Part shown: positions 52,401 to 64,000 of the stretch, in pieces | Layout of the letters: each line of letters opens with the position of its first letter | Position numbering within the stretch: position 1 is the stretch's first letter | Assembly (NCBI GenBank): GCA_023512835.1 | Contig: CM042090.1 | Location: 11,377,343 to 11,441,342 of the forward strand | Direction of reading: 5' to 3' | DNA: 64,000 bases | Source of the DNA: Taxillus chinensis | Lineage: Eukaryota > Streptophyta > Magnoliopsida > Santalales > Loranthaceae | The notes under the pieces: model-generated | The model's input: only the letters and a program-made list of their open reading frames with translations | Databases searched by the model: none | What the model was told of the DNA's origin: nothing | Made by a program: the position numbers and the translations under genes

Positions 52401-53269
52401 ACATAGTACATTAATTTTTTATTATAATATATATATATTTTGTAATAATTATTATTATTATTATTATAAGTACATATACTAATTACATAAGCATATGGAA
52501 TAATAATTATCTAGTGTAACGGTTAGACTATATTATTACACTGATTGGAGGAAAGTCTTGTGTCTAATCAATTAAAACAAAATGTAACTTACCGATGCAA
52601 TGCAATGGAATACTAATTAAAGTTCTGATTTAAATTAATAGATGAAGGCTTTCAGGGAAACCATTTCACTAGCCCCTGTTTGATGCTTTGATGCTTAAAT
52701 TAAATCTTATGAATAATTTGATTATGCTAATTATCACTTAGCGAATTCCATTTGGTCCATGAAAATTAAAAATAATAAATAAGTGATAATTTGTCAATTA
52801 ACATCGTCATAAGTTTGGTCCGTTGATTTATTAACCTCATTTATCCATTGTTCCATCTCAAATTAGGACCGTAATCGTTTGATATATGCATTCAATCAAA
52901 CACAATTTAAGCAAAGGTAAATGAAACAATACTCAAATAACATCAAATTCAATCCAATACATCATCGCAATAGTATAAGAGGCTACATTGTTTCCCTAGA
53001 AAGAAAAAACTACTCCCAGCTCATTATCCAATCAATTAAAAGCAAAAACATCAACATACTAGTGTTCGAACTTGTCCCAGAGACTCCCTTTGTCCCGATT
53101 GGTATCTTGGTGATTTGCCCGATTGTCTTCCCCTCATTTTCCCTCGGTATTGTCCTCTTTAAGAATCCTAATTGCTGCTTACGTGTTTTCCCCCGATTAC
53201 CCTTTTCCTCTGATTCGATTTAATAACTTGAAATAAGGTAAGGAAGTCCAACATGGGCCCAATGCTTAT
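49441..53269. other. Intergenic DNA with transposon relics, no gene seen
   Basis: A less AT-rich block at 49535-49800 has short ORFs only. At about 50330-50530 repeated CCGCTG/CAGCGG words end in TTTTTTCCCTGTAGT, resembling the subterminal repeats and terminus of a CACTA element. Another GC-richer block at about 51340-51950 has no readable gene. At about 52672-52906 the ends CCCCTGTTTGATG and CAATCAAACACAAT are inverted relative to each other, suggesting a small MITE without a clear target duplication. Confidence 0.4.
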
Positions 53270-54605
53270 TCGGAAAATATCTGGACAAACAATTAACTGC
53301 CTGTGTCATGCTTAATGCCTGCTTGTGATGTGTTCGTCACGGGCAAGTGACATGGGCACTTTGATACGGGCAATTATCCTCGGGCAAAAGATGTCATCAT
53401 TATCACGGGCATCCAACTCGTGCACTCGACATGGGCAGATGCTACAAGTGGATACAAGCATATGTTGCGGCATTGCCTTTTGTGTCTTTATTTGCTATAA
53501 AAACCTGTCATTAACTAGTGCATACCAAAATATGCATAAAACTGATAAAAACAATAATTAAACAATACATAAAGCAAGTTTCTTACTTTAAAACCATACA
53601 TTAAATGTGTACATAAAATACACGATCATTTGTTGAGCATAGCATCATGAGAAAACCATCAACATGGTCCGCTCTCTTCATTAATTATTGGAATGAAATT
53701 TTATTAGTCATTTTAGGGATAACTATGTTCCAATGTTAGCTAGTAAAAGATGGGCAATTGTGATGGATATGATGTCAACTGATTGATATCTTGGCATTAT
53801 TTTTTTTGTTTTGTATCATGGTATTTTTTGTTTGTCTGGTAACTCAGGACATTACACTTACACAAAAGCATATATACAAGTAGTTCTAAGTTTTGGTTTG
53901 ACCGTAGAATGGTATAAAGTTGTAGTTCACCTATTAGGCATGCTCACCTTATTCTGTTAACATCTATTTTTAGGTCCTAACAAGTGGTAACTACTGGCAT
54001 TGCAATTGTGCAGACTAGATTTCCACACTGATGTAGCATGGACCCTCTTAGATTATTTTACTACATGTTGACTTGTATTGATTACTATTTCTTATATGTG
54101 GGTCTGTGGTAGTTGTATTTTCTTGACACATGTGATTTGAATTAATATATATTGGTTTTATACATTTAATGTGATATATTTTTGAGATTTATTCACTTGC
54201 ATTACCGTGGGAATGTACAAGATTATCTCTAATGCATGATTGTACATGTAGGTTTAGGATGAAACCCATAGTGTAGTCCATGTAAGTATTTGTTATCAAA
54301 CTTTTGACCATTCAGGTGAGGGATATAAGGAGCCACTTACCTAGCTTCAAGTCTCTTGGAATCTAGGAATGTAACAACATATTTATATGATTTGTTTTGG
54401 GACTTAAAATTGATTTTGTCATGTGTGATGTGTTATTAAGAATGTATAGGAATACCTTTCATATGATTGTATGGGGTAAGGTTAAGACATCACTCATTGT
54501 GTAGTTTTTGTTTAGGTGCTAGTCATCAATTCATTAACCCTTCAAATACGGATATGAAAAGTTACTTATCTAATTCACGCTTAAAGAATTTGAGTACATG
54601 ATAAA
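53270..54605 (+). repeat. Degraded LTR-like sequence, two ends in tandem
   Basis: Two stretches ending near 54378 and 54605 follow the last 150 bases of the 29352-30919 LTR: TTGACCATTCAGGTGAGGGA, CACTTACCTAGCTTCAAG, ending GAATGTAACA in the first; GTGCTAGTCATCAATTCATT, AACCCTTCAAATACGGATAT, ending GTACATGATA in the second. Upstream, at 53325-53440, a cluster of six GGGCA words occurs. Boundaries are not defined and no coding region is readable. Confidence 0.45.
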
Positions 54606-55222
54606 CATTGATGACCTTCTTATTCCAGCTCTCTCTTATAACTTTATAAATAAAGGCTACTAAACATTTTCACATTACTTTTGAGACTTCTTTGTGTGTG
54701 TATTTCCTATGCTTTTTTTAGAAAAGGGTGTGTGCAAGAGGGTGAGTTGTAAGTTTCTATGGTGTGCTAGGATGAAAATACTAGAGAAAGATCCTTGTAT
54801 CCAAAAGGCATCATGTTGAGTAGACTCGAGTATCAAAACTAACCCACAATTGCACGAAACATCTAAAGATAATATAGTTTTCACATGCTTGGAACGCCAA
54901 CACATCCTCTTTATTTGTTCTTCCTTTATTCCCTTTTTTTTCCAATTTGTTTCTCTTCTCGTTCTTTTCTTTTATCCTGTAATTGCTTCTTAAAAAATTA
55001 ATAGTAAAGGAAATTTAAAATCGCTTCTTACTGCAGCGGCCACCATCTAGCAAAGTCCCAAATGACTAATTGTCTATATGAGTAAAACGTTATTTTCTTA
55101 ATTTATTATTTTCATGTGGACAATTTAATTAGTATAATTTTATTGGTAATATAAACTTATCATAAAAAATCCAAACACCTCTTTTTCTGTTGCGTGACTC
55201 TAAATGCTTTTATAAAAAAAAT
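54606..55222. other. Spacer, no gene seen
   Basis: AT-rich; nothing supported beyond the target duplication at its right end (ACAAG, 55223-55227). Confidence 0.4.
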
Positions 55223-55227
55223 ACAAG

Positions 55228-57651
55228 TGTCACGCCCCGAATTCCAGGGAACCGGAACCGGTACATGACTTCCCTTGCTCGCACCTGAAAGGTCAAGGGG
55301 TTGGTGACTAGCACCAATAGAGACTATACTGACGGGTCTTTGTATCAAATATGCAACCCTATACAATCATACATCAAGGGTAATCCTGTACTTTCCCATA
55401 TATCATCATGCATACAAAGAGTCAAACAATCATACGATATCACATCATACAAGATGCAAATACAATCGTCTACGGACCCATGTCCGGGATATCACATAAA
55501 ACAATACGAGAATATAACGATATCATACATCGTAGTAGTGGCGTCCTCCTGGAAGAAAGTCCTCCACTAGTCTCGGGTCACACCCGAAAAGGGTAAACAA
55601 CAAGTAGGGGTGAGCGACAAGCTCAAGGGGACCCCAAAACTCCACATCATGCAACACATATAAGTCTATACTATATGCTCGGTGTACTTGTGCACGTGTA
55701 GTGTGCACAATCATCGGGACTCAACTGGCAAACAAACATCGTGACAACTTGTCCACGATCCTCCATGGGATCCCGGCTCGGCATGGCCCTAGCTCCACGA
55801 GCTCAATGGCTCAACTCAGCCTTACTGTCCACAACGCAATATGCCCGCCACGGTCGCCACACAGGCCTGCGATCGGTGCATATGCTTGCCACGTTAACCA
55901 CATAGCACCATCGGTGCATCACGGTGAAACCCAAACAAGTCACGGAGTCCATGCCCCAATACCTCACATCAACATACTAACATTAGTATGACATGTCATT
56001 CTCAACATTTCCTTTAGAATTATAGCCAGTCTTCACAAGTAAATCCTCAACCCTTGATTTATGAAGGAAGTACCCATAATAGCTATTTTCTTGAAATTAA
56101 AAGTCCCGACATTGGGTTCCCATATCATAAATAAGATAATCTGATTTTTGGGGATTTTTCTGAGATGTCTAACCCCACTTTCCAAAAAATTCACCACTAC
56201 TGAACTTTTGGATTTTTCTTCGAGATTTTACACTAAATCCAATTTTCACATTTTGAAAGAGTGAAAATTAATTTTTCAAGTATTTTCTTTGAATCCAAAT
56301 GGGGGTATTTCGTTATTTACATTGTAACTTAAGTATCATACTTAAATGTGGAGAGGCATAATGGTTTACATTGTAAATGTCCGGTGCGGTGCGGTTCGTT
56401 GCTTTGATGCTGGGGACGATCTACGGATTTGATCTTTGGACGGATCGATGCTACGCGATCCGATGCTACATTAACTTGATCTCGATTGATCGATTACGGT
56501 ATCGATGATTACGACCATTGATAGCTCACGGTTTGATCTCGGATGATTCGATAATGCTACGGATTGACGTCTACGGATTTGATCTGTTAAGGTGATTGCG
56601 ATCGTCTGATTCTCACCGATCGCTCAGTCTTTTGGCTACGCTGGACTACTTGATTCGGGACACTAAACTCCTGTCCGGACTCGATCCGGACTAACTACTC
56701 CCGGATCATCGATCCGGACTATTGATCTACTCAGGATCTTGATCCGGACTAAGCGCCTCGATCCGATCTCGATTAACATTCGGACAATGATCCTGGACTA
56801 ACTCCTCGGGATCATGGATCCGGACTAATGGGTTGTTCGACTCCATAGGCTGGGCGATCGTTCGTCGACCCTAAAACTTACCCAGGTAATGTTCATTGTC
56901 GTTTTTGGCTGTTCTTCGTCCTGGAAGCAACCAGATGACCCCCGACCCAGACGCTCATAAATATATGTTTTACAAAAACTCAATATTCTAAACGTGCTAA
57001 ACACCTAATTGCTAACGTAAATACACACAAATCATATATTCATCAAGATCTAAATCTAGACCTCCATGGTTGACTTCTCAACCCTCATAAAATACACACT
57101 CATACAACCACAGATCACATATTCAAAGATAGGATCGAGATAAGACAGTTAAGGACACCTATCTGGAAGATTGTTTGCAATCCACGAGCTCCAATCGCCC
57201 AAAAATCGTCAAGAAAGCTCTTCACGCTCTTCATCTTCTCTCTCTCTCTCTCTTGTTCAAACACGCACGCACCAATAATTGGCAATTAAATAGATAAGGC
57301 AGTTCTTAATTATATATATACTGTTGCCAATAATTGGCCTCCCACAATAATTGACACGAACACAATAATTGGCCTCCGAGGTCACGAACTCCAAATTAAG
57401 TCAAATTATTGTCAAAGCTCGAAATGACGAGCACAACACTGTTCGAATATTATTACACTCAAATGATCATGCCAAATGAAAGTCAACCAATAAACCCCGA
57501 AAAGTCAACAATCGGATCAAACAGGGCCCCGGCTCGGAATTGGGCCCAAGGACAGTCAAAATGCTCACATCGACGACTACACTACCGTCCAGATGGTTGC
57601 ATTCTCATAGAATGACTATCTCTCAAAACTACCCAAATACGAGTCTTTACA
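55228..57651 (-). mobile_element. Solo LTR, 2.4 kb (TSD ACAAG)
   Basis: Starts TGTCACGCCCCGAATTCC and ends CTTTACA, that is TG...CA, with a perfect 5-bp duplication ACAAG on both sides (55223-55227 and 57652-57656). Transcription orientation is minus, because the end GGGGCGTGACA on that strand matches the 3' end of relatives at 30919 and 54378. A TATA-like stretch TATATATA on the minus strand near 57310-57320 would be its promoter. Within it, GATCCGGACTA occurs four times at about 56690-56830. No primer site, gag or pol adjoins it, so unequal recombination between two LTRs is the likely origin. The large LTR size and TGTCACGCCCC start suggest Ty3/gypsy, an inference. Confidence 0.85.
56680..56830. 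repeat. Four GATCCGGACTA repeats inside the solo LTR
   Basis: GATCCGGACTA recurs four times within about 150 bases, embedded in a wider GATC-rich tract (about 56400-56830). Such arrays in LTRs can act as enhancers or as transcribed leader repeats; which applies here is unknown. Confidence 0.8.
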
Positions 57652-57656
57652 ACAAG

Positions 57657-58921
57657 CCTATTTAGTCGGTGTTTCAAAATATAATTTTATTTTTAAAAAT
57701 ATAATCCAAATTGATGAATGTGTTTTTTTAAATAAATTAATACTATATTCAAATTGATAAATTTTTTATGTGAGTACATCATTTTTTTAAAATCAATTCT
57801 CTCTTTTCTTTATTTTATTGTATGGACTCACTATATTCTCTTTTTTATTACTTGGGTGGGACTTAATTTTTTTAAAATTACTCTTTTAAATACACATTCT
57901 CTCTTCTATCAAATAAATTTTATTTTTAAAATTTTTGAGTTAAAACTATAGTTTCAATAAATATTCAAATTATAAATCATAACACAAAATTGAAAATACA
58001 TATCAATGACCTACTAAAGTTTTAATAGCTTTTCGGAGTTGGAAAAAGGTACGTTTATCCCTTCCTTTCATAATATTAATGAGAAGGGAGAATACTTTTA
58101 TCCCTTCTTAAAATTATAAAAACGTCTATTCGCAAGTACATTATATAGGCAATTCATGTAGGAATATTCTCATATTCATTAGATTAGTATGAAAAATAAA
58201 TTAATAAAAGATTTAATATTAATACTATCATCACTTGATTTTGTTCGGACTCATATACTTGGACGTTAGAGGGGCATTGGTGGTTGTAGAGTTATTATTG
58301 CTACGGGCTCAAACCTATTATATGGTAATGGAAAATTTTAAGTTTTTTAGAGTTGCCATCAACCAGATGAGGTGCAATTGAATTACCTAAAGTATAGTTT
58401 GCATCCATAGTTGAGTTTAAAAGTTAGTTATGTGTGGATAATGATTAGTACTCTCACGATGCCCATAATTAGTACTTATATTAGAAAATCAGAGTTTTTG
58501 CATGTTTTATCATAGTTAAAAAATTCTATTGTGTATGAGACCAATGAATTCTAATAATACATAATTTTTTCCCGAAAAATGATAGTTAGTAGAGCCATCA
58601 TTTCCCTTAATTGGTTTTCATACTTGGTTTAGTTAAAGTTTATTTTTTTTAGTTTTTTTGTTTTTGGAAAACTTGGAGGGTATGACCTAAGTTCCTTTGT
58701 GGCTAAAGGAGAAATGATCCTAGGTTCAAAGTTTTTTATTTCTTGTAAAAAAATACTATTGGGGAAATAGATCATGTAACTATATATCTTGCTTGATCAA
58801 ATGAGATATTACAAATTCAACAACAATGAGAGAGTTTCTATGCAAATTACGTACACATCTTTCTTGTATGTAGCATTGCCCTAAAATTATTCCTACACAC
58901 ACTGAATAAATTCATAAATAA
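57657..58921. other. AT-rich intergenic DNA, no gene seen
   Basis: Short hydrophobic ORFs only. A segment near 58670-58740 (GACCTAAGTTCCTTTGTGGC and CCTAGGTTCAAAG) faintly recalls Pol III A and B boxes of a tRNA-derived SINE. Confidence 0.35.
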
Positions 58922-59248
58922 GAGCATTTCCAATTGTATTAAGTAAATTATTCTAATTAAATCTATATTTAGCTTGTAAGATATACCTTTAGTAAATAAC
59001 AACTATAATAATTTTAACTAATTATAATTGCTTAATTGATTTTTTTAATTTAATTTTAGAATATTTTCTCCTCTTTAATGTCATGTGCTTGGCATAAAGG
59101 GGTGAATTGTGATTTTAGGATAAGAGAATATTATGGTAACAATGAATAAAGTTATTATTTTAGTCAATTCTAGCTTAAAGTTTTGGTGAAGCTAAATGTA
59201 ATTTATATTATAGTTGCCCCATTTAAGAAATTTTTTAAAGAGATGCTT
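58922..59248. mobile_element. Tourist-like MITE (TSD TAA)
   Basis: The left end GAGCATTTCC and the right end, reverse-complemented, AAGCATCTCT form an imperfect terminal inverted repeat of the common plant GAGCATYTCC type. TAA flanks both sides (58919-58921 and 59249-59251). 327 bp, AT-rich, no ORF. Confidence 0.6.
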
Positions 59249-59251
59249 TAA

Positions 59252-61950
59252 GCAATTATTAAAATTTTGAATATATGAAGCTGGCATTTTCAAAGATATA
59301 TCCTTATTAAAATGGTTAAAATTTTATTACAATTAAGATGGCACATTGCCTATTCAGAAGTTGTTTTCTTTGAGATCGCAAAACACACCCAATTAGTGGG
59401 GGGCATGATGGCCTGAAAAAAATGACCACGGGGTGAAAACCCGACAGACCAGAGGGGCCTCTTGGCAATGCTGCCATATGTATGTATCATGTATATGTGT
59501 AACCCAATTTGGGGATGAGTTGTTGTTGCTGATGCCTCCAGAGATTGCTTGAAAGAGCACGCATGTAATTCATTATTAAAACGAAAAGAAAAAAAATATT
59601 ATGGTAGTATGAGGGTGATTCATATTCTAATTGTTCAAGTCAAATGTTACACAATAATAATATTATTCTACCAGACTAAGACAGAGACAACTATGACAGA
59701 TATGTAATGGATATACTTATACGAACTCGTGACATCATTACGATGTACTTTGGATTAAATTGGCTTTTAAATTACTTTAGAAAAATGAAAATAGTCGTCA
59801 CCTCAGCTTAAAATTGTCATATTTTTACCTGAATAAGTAACATGATCGAATTTTAAAATCTTATTTAATGGAGGTCGTGGGTTTGGCCTTCAACTTCAAG
59901 TGCTTGCTTATGCTGATAAGCCGATTCATTCTTTTTCTTTTCTTTTTTTTTTCTGGTGGCCTGGCCTTCAGTTGGGTTGTCACCTTCAAATTAGCAACCG
60001 GGTCCATTCATTCCCCTTCTTCGGTTCATCATTTGAAGCAAGTGTGCTGGCCCATGTGGTAGGTTATGTCTTAGCTGAAAAGCTACGTGGCCGGACACGT
60101 GTCCTTTCCGGCCATTTTGGTCATGGACATCAACGAACAGGTGGGGACGCGGTGTTGACGGAGTTAATGCACCGACATCAATTAGCAGGAGAAACACGAG
60201 TCTCATGTTTAACGCCACCGCCCTCCTCCTCCAAAGCCCGATGCTCCTTCCAGAATCAAAAAGGGACATCAGTGAATATTTGTGGATTGTGTTGCTCCTT
60301 AAGTTTATTTTTAACGAACACGATTATCAGTTTGCCCCACTTTCTCTCTCACTCAGTTTATTCATGTATCAATGCCATATAACAATGCTAATAGTAACAA
60401 ATCTCATTGCCCAACCTCTACTACCATTTTAATAGATTGGAATAGTGTGGTGTATGTGACATATTTTAGCAACTCATATGGAAAAAAACTTCACTCTTGT
60501 TATTAGATAAAATGATATATATATATATATATATATATAATACTTTCATTTTAATAATTATTTTATTATTACTTTTATCCATTAATTCACTAAAATTATC
60601 TTTAGGCAAAACATTATTATCATATCTCAAATATAAGTATTTACATGTAGAGACACGATTGAACTCGATTTATGACGGACTACCGTAGGGTATAGTTTTA
60701 CCCCAAAGTACTCAAGACATGAAGAGAAAAACAAGATAACGTGAACCAAGTCTAAAATATGACGATGTTTATACTCAATCCACTCATTTTGTTAAGAGGT
60801 ATATGAAAAATATTTTTTAATTGTATTGTGCTATACTCTTTAAGAAAAGACTCGAATTTAGAATCAAGAAACTCAAGAGCATTATTAGTTTTCAAGATTT
60901 TAATAGTTTAAGAGAATTGAGTATTTGTCATATTAATAGATTCAAAATAAATTTGAGGTAATTTTAAACATCTATTCATCACATATAACAAAGTAAACAA
61001 GAATAATCATCAACAAATAACATAAAATATTTAGAATCACCCATGGTTGAGGTGAAAGATGGCCCTCATATGTTAGAATGTACTAAATCAAAAGGTGCAA
61101 GTGTAATGTAATCACTTTTATTAAAAGATAAAGAAGATATTTAGTAAAGTGACAAGATATTCACCCAGTTCCTTTTACAACTTGTAATGCTATCAAGCGA
61201 CAAATCTTATCCCGAATTCAATCCCTTCTCGAAAAATATTTAGATACTATGAATCTAAAAATGAAAAAATATTAATAAATTAATTTGATTAATTTAAATT
61301 GGACCGTGCATAAAATTAAAAAGATTTGATTGATTGTCTTGGAGAATAAGAAATCTCATTTGACTATTTTATTTAAATCAAACATTAAAAGAAAAGAATT
61401 TACCTTTTGAAAATCTCCAACCTTAGCTTATAAATAGGCGGGTTATTTGGCCTTTCAAAAATGATCTTTCCCTACACTATTTGAGGAGCAACCATTTTGA
61501 TAACTTTAATGGGCCAAACGCAATCATCCCAACGGAAACACCTTTGAGTGAGAAATTTCGAAAGAAAATCATCAAAAGAAAAGCAGTCCTTCAAATCGTT
61601 CGGGTTTTTCTTCTCTAATTATTTTATTTAATCTTATAGCAATCCTTTTTCTTTGCTATTTTAAAAAATAAGATAGTTTTTTTCTCCTTATTTCTTTTTT
61701 TAAAAAATAAAAAACACAAAACTTATTTTTTTTTCCTAAAAATCAAATTAAAAGCCTGAATTGTACCGTAGGGTTAAGTCCTTAATGCTCATGCTCTAAC
61801 CGCTTGGGCTAACATTGATTATGGCAAAACTTATTAATTTTTATTTATTCAAAAAATCATTTATTCTTCTTTTCTAATAAAGAAGTTTCGATAAACATAG
61901 CTTTCATATTCTTTTCAAAGGCTAGCGTAGTTGTGTGGATGCTTATACCC
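59252..61950. other. Intergenic DNA, no gene supported
   Basis: The block 59870-60380 is less AT-rich and open for 160 codons on the plus strand, but the translation is low-complexity and resembles no family. It contains a 12-bp palindrome with a G-box core at 60093-60104. A (TA)n tract lies at about 60516-60539. The sequence near 61760-61810 looks faintly tRNA-like on the minus strand. Confidence 0.35.
60093..60104. promoter_or_regulatory. Palindromic G-box (GGACACGTGTCC)
   Basis: A perfect 12-bp palindrome around CACGTG, the core bound by plant bZIP and bHLH factors, set between GGCC-containing arms (GGCCG and CCGGCC). No gene start has been recognised beside it, so function is open. Confidence 0.4.
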
Positions 61951-61953
61951 TAA

Positions 61954-62815
61954 AAGCATGTTTGGTACGCGGAAAGGAAAGGAAAAGAATCAAATTTTAT
62001 TCCTTTCCCACGTTTGGTACGGCAAAAGAGAAAGGAATGAGGATTAACTTGGAAATCTTATACCCCCACATAAGGGGATATCCATTCTTTCCATGTACTC
62101 AGGTTTACAAAGGTTCCCTTATGCAAGGGAACCTATTTTATTTTTTTGCCCTCAACCTTTTTTATTTCTGTATCCCTCAAACTCACTCACGTTATCTCCT
62201 CTGCTGCGCCCACCCCACCCGGACGTGCTCTCCCTGCAACTAGCCTCCGATGCGGACTCTCCCATCTCTGCATCTCTCTCTCCCTCGCTCAACCCACCGC
62301 AAACCCACCCCCTCCACGGCCGCGCAACCCCACATCATGGTTGTGGCCGCGTGCACCCCCACCGCCACGCCGCGTGTACCCCTCCACCTTGCCACCTCTC
62401 CATGGTTGCACGCACTCCCAACCCCTGCGCCTTCGCCTCGCCTTCTCCCACCGGTGGCCGCGCGCGCTCCCCACCGCCACCGGCTGCGCGCACCCCTCCA
62501 CCTTGCCACCTCTCCACGGCCGCGTGCACCCCAATCATTAGAAGGATGCACATCAATCATCTTCTCTTGCTCCACGGCCGCACATCCTTCCCCGCAAGAT
62601 CCGTCCGTGTTGAAAAAAAAAACGAAGAAAACACCATCAATTGGGAAAGTAAGAAATGAGGATATTTTAGTAATTTAATTAATTCATTACCTTCCATTTC
62701 CGTGTATACCAAACACATGTAAGATAATTAAAATTTTCATTCCGTTTCTCATGTTAATCTTATTCCCACGGTGATTCCATTCCTTCCAAAATGATTCTCG
62801 GTACCAAATATAGCC
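61954..62815. mobile_element. Harbinger-like non-autonomous element with GC-rich insert (TSD TAA)
   Basis: The left end AAGCATGTTTGGTACGCGG and the right end, reverse-complemented, GGCTATATTTGGTACCGAG form an inverted repeat of the TGTTTGGTA type typical of PIF/Harbinger MITEs. TAA occurs on both sides (61951-61953 and 62816-62818). Sub-terminal purine-rich GGAAAGGAAAGG pairs with CCATTCCTTCC. At about 62200-62600 the interior is sharply GC-rich, with diverged repeats of CACCTTGCCACCTCTCCA and CGCGTGCACCCC. The Pro/Arg-rich ORFs there show no domain. It may be captured host sequence amplified inside the element. Confidence 0.75.
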
Positions 62816-62818
62816 TAA

Positions 62819-63739
62819 TTGTTCAAGTCAATATCAATTGTGTTAATGTTATTTATTTCGTTTTATTTAAAATTATTTTTTTTTTTTCTTTTTAAAGAAT
62901 AGTATTACCGTATGAATCGAGATCCTATCTTTTTTCTTTTTAAATTAAAATGACATTAGTTATGATTTGTTTAAACATTTTTTTCTTTTAATTTTTTTTC
63001 ATAATAAGAAAATATAAAAATATTTTTTTAACTAAATATGCGATATAACTGTAGGAAGACTTTTCATAATTATTCATGGATTCATATTACGCCTCGAGTG
63101 ATCATATTTCTTTACGACTTTGTGGCCCACATTTCTCCACGCCTTTATGGCTCTTTCGTGTAAATGTGGATTTTACTTTAATTTAATATCTCATTTCTTC
63201 CTCTTTAAAAATAGTAATAGATATACATCATGTAGCCAGAAAAGGAGAAAAGAACATGGAGTTTTTTTTTTTTTTTTTTGGTAAGTACCTGACCAGTGAC
63301 CGTGCAGATGAGATGAGGTTTATTCATACCTAACAAAAATTAAGTAACCTTTAACCCACCTGCATGTGCGCGATATACTCTCTTTTTCCCAACTCAAAAT
63401 GCCACAGCGAAATATTACCGAATACAATATATATGTAAATTAGAGTGAACCGTCTAGAATCTAGATCAAAAAAAAAAAAAATAAAATCTATAAAACAAGC
63501 TGTGAAGAAATACCCAAAAATAAAAATAAAAAAGGAAAGTAATAGTATTATATAACGGTAGACCCCACACAACCATCCATAGATTCGGAAATTTAAATTT
63601 GAAATAGGGAACCCAAAAAAAAAAAAAAAAAATTCCTTGGGACCTTCCTGGCTCATCCATCAGCCGGCCGCTTTAGACCCAACCGACGTGGGTTCAAAGC
63701 GAAGCAGAAGAATCCAAAAGCGTAGATATAGAAATATTG
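62819..63739. other. Intergenic DNA and distal promoter of the last gene
   Basis: AT-rich with T or A runs at about 63262-63280, 63468-63480 and 63615-63631. No gene seen. Confidence 0.4.
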
Positions 63740-63881
63740 TGCCCCTCTCCGGCTCTCCCTCTCCCCCCTCAAGCCACACACACTGACACACACCACCACC
63801 ACCACAACTCTCGAGGAGAGCCTCCTACCACTTAAATAGCGCCACTAAAGTCCTCAATTCCTTCACTCTCAAACAACAACA
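63740..63881 (+). promoter_or_regulatory. Core promoter/5' UTR region of the last gene
   Basis: A CT-rich Y-patch (CTCTCCGGCTCTCCCTCTCC) at about 63744-63770, then CACACA/CCACCA repeats, then TTAAATAG at 63832-63839 as a possible TATA element about 45 bases before the ATG. Confidence 0.4.
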
Positions 63882-64000
63882 ATGCCTGTTGTTGTTCCTT
63901 GCTCGCTCCCTCTCCTCGTCCTCGTTTCACTGTTCTTCGCCACCGCCTTCGCCGCTCACGATGGCCACTCCTACAAAGAAGCACCCAAATTCTACAACTC
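63882..64000 (+). CDS. N-terminus of a secreted protein, cut by the window end
   Basis: The 39 complete codons start MPVVVPCSLPLLVLVSLFFA and continue TAFAAHDGHSYKEAPKFYN. Residues 1-25 form a clear signal peptide: a short N-region, a hydrophobic Leu/Val core, and a likely cleavage after AFA (residues 22-24). The mature part begins polar, with His, Lys and Glu. The start is the first ATG after a CAACAACAACA leader, a common plant initiation context. Too little is present to name a family, and I do not recognise it. The protein should enter the secretory pathway. Confidence 0.75.
   Translation, partial: MPVVVPCSLPLLVLVSLFFATAFAAHDGHSYKEAPKFYN

Noticed and set aside
53325..53440. CRISPR-like spacing of short GGGCA repeats
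   Set aside because: Repeats are five to seven bases and irregular, in a plant nuclear context; not a CRISPR array.
58670..58740. Possible tRNA-derived SINE
   Set aside because: Only weak A/B-box resemblance, no clear 5' start, tail or target duplication.
59900..60382. 160-codon plus-strand ORF
   Set aside because: Composition and lack of any recognisable motif do not support a protein; no splice or start context stands out.
61750..61815. tRNA-like sequence on the minus strand (A-box-like TTAGCCCAAGCGGTTAGAGC)
   Set aside because: The B box and acceptor stem cannot be drawn; at most a SINE or tRNA pseudogene relic.
62146..62678. Overlapping ORFs of 60-190 codons in the GC-rich part of the Harbinger-like element
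   Set aside because: Low-complexity Pro/Arg/His sequence in every frame, no domain; explained by base composition and repeats.

Overview
The window looks like nuclear DNA of a flowering plant, most likely a dicot. It is AT-rich and gene-poor, with plant-type spliced genes, a nuclear tRNA-Asp with a Pol III T-run, and many plant transposon families (Ty1/copia, solo LTRs, hAT, PIF/Harbinger-like MITEs, CACTA-like ends). I cannot name the species. Nothing prokaryotic, viral or organellar was seen.

Four protein genes can be supported, all on the + strand. (1) 2944-5478 is a multi-exon major-facilitator transporter whose second exon carries two single-base frameshifts. (2) 22102-24242 is a two-exon mitochondrial calcium uniporter (MCU family, WDVMEP pore motif). 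(3) 46633-47529 is an intronless, very GC-rich ELO-family (GNS1/SUR4) membrane protein in which the usual elongase catalytic motifs are substituted. (4) 63882-64000 is the first 39 codons of a secreted protein cut off by the window edge. A tRNA-Asp(GUC) lies at 6012-6083 on the minus strand. A relic of an unrecognised spliced gene lies at 12671-13227 on the minus strand.

The rest is intergenic DNA with transposable elements, several of them exactly bounded by target-site duplications: a copia element at 33877-40600 (TSD GTATC, LTRs about 98% identical, gag-pol broken by many frameshifts); a 2.4-kb solo LTR at 55228-57651 (TSD ACAAG) with older relatives near 29.3-30.9, 43.6 and 54 kb; two non-autonomous hAT elements of one family in opposite orientation at 31353-32019 (TSD TTTAGTAG) and 42713-43521 (TSD GTTAAGAT); a Harbinger-like element with a GC-rich insert at 61954-62815 (TSD TAA); and MITEs at 9475-9813, 17558-17973 and 58922-59248. 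Simple repeats are extreme in places: a 57-base poly(G) at 8397-8453 and a 112-bp (CT)n at 33425-33536.

The genes are unrelated housekeeping or membrane genes and do not form a cluster or pathway. I did not find a convincing undescribed biological system. The most useful points are the precisely delimited mobile elements, the mismatch between young LTRs and a broken gag-pol, the frameshifts in otherwise conserved genes, and the non-canonical ELO protein.
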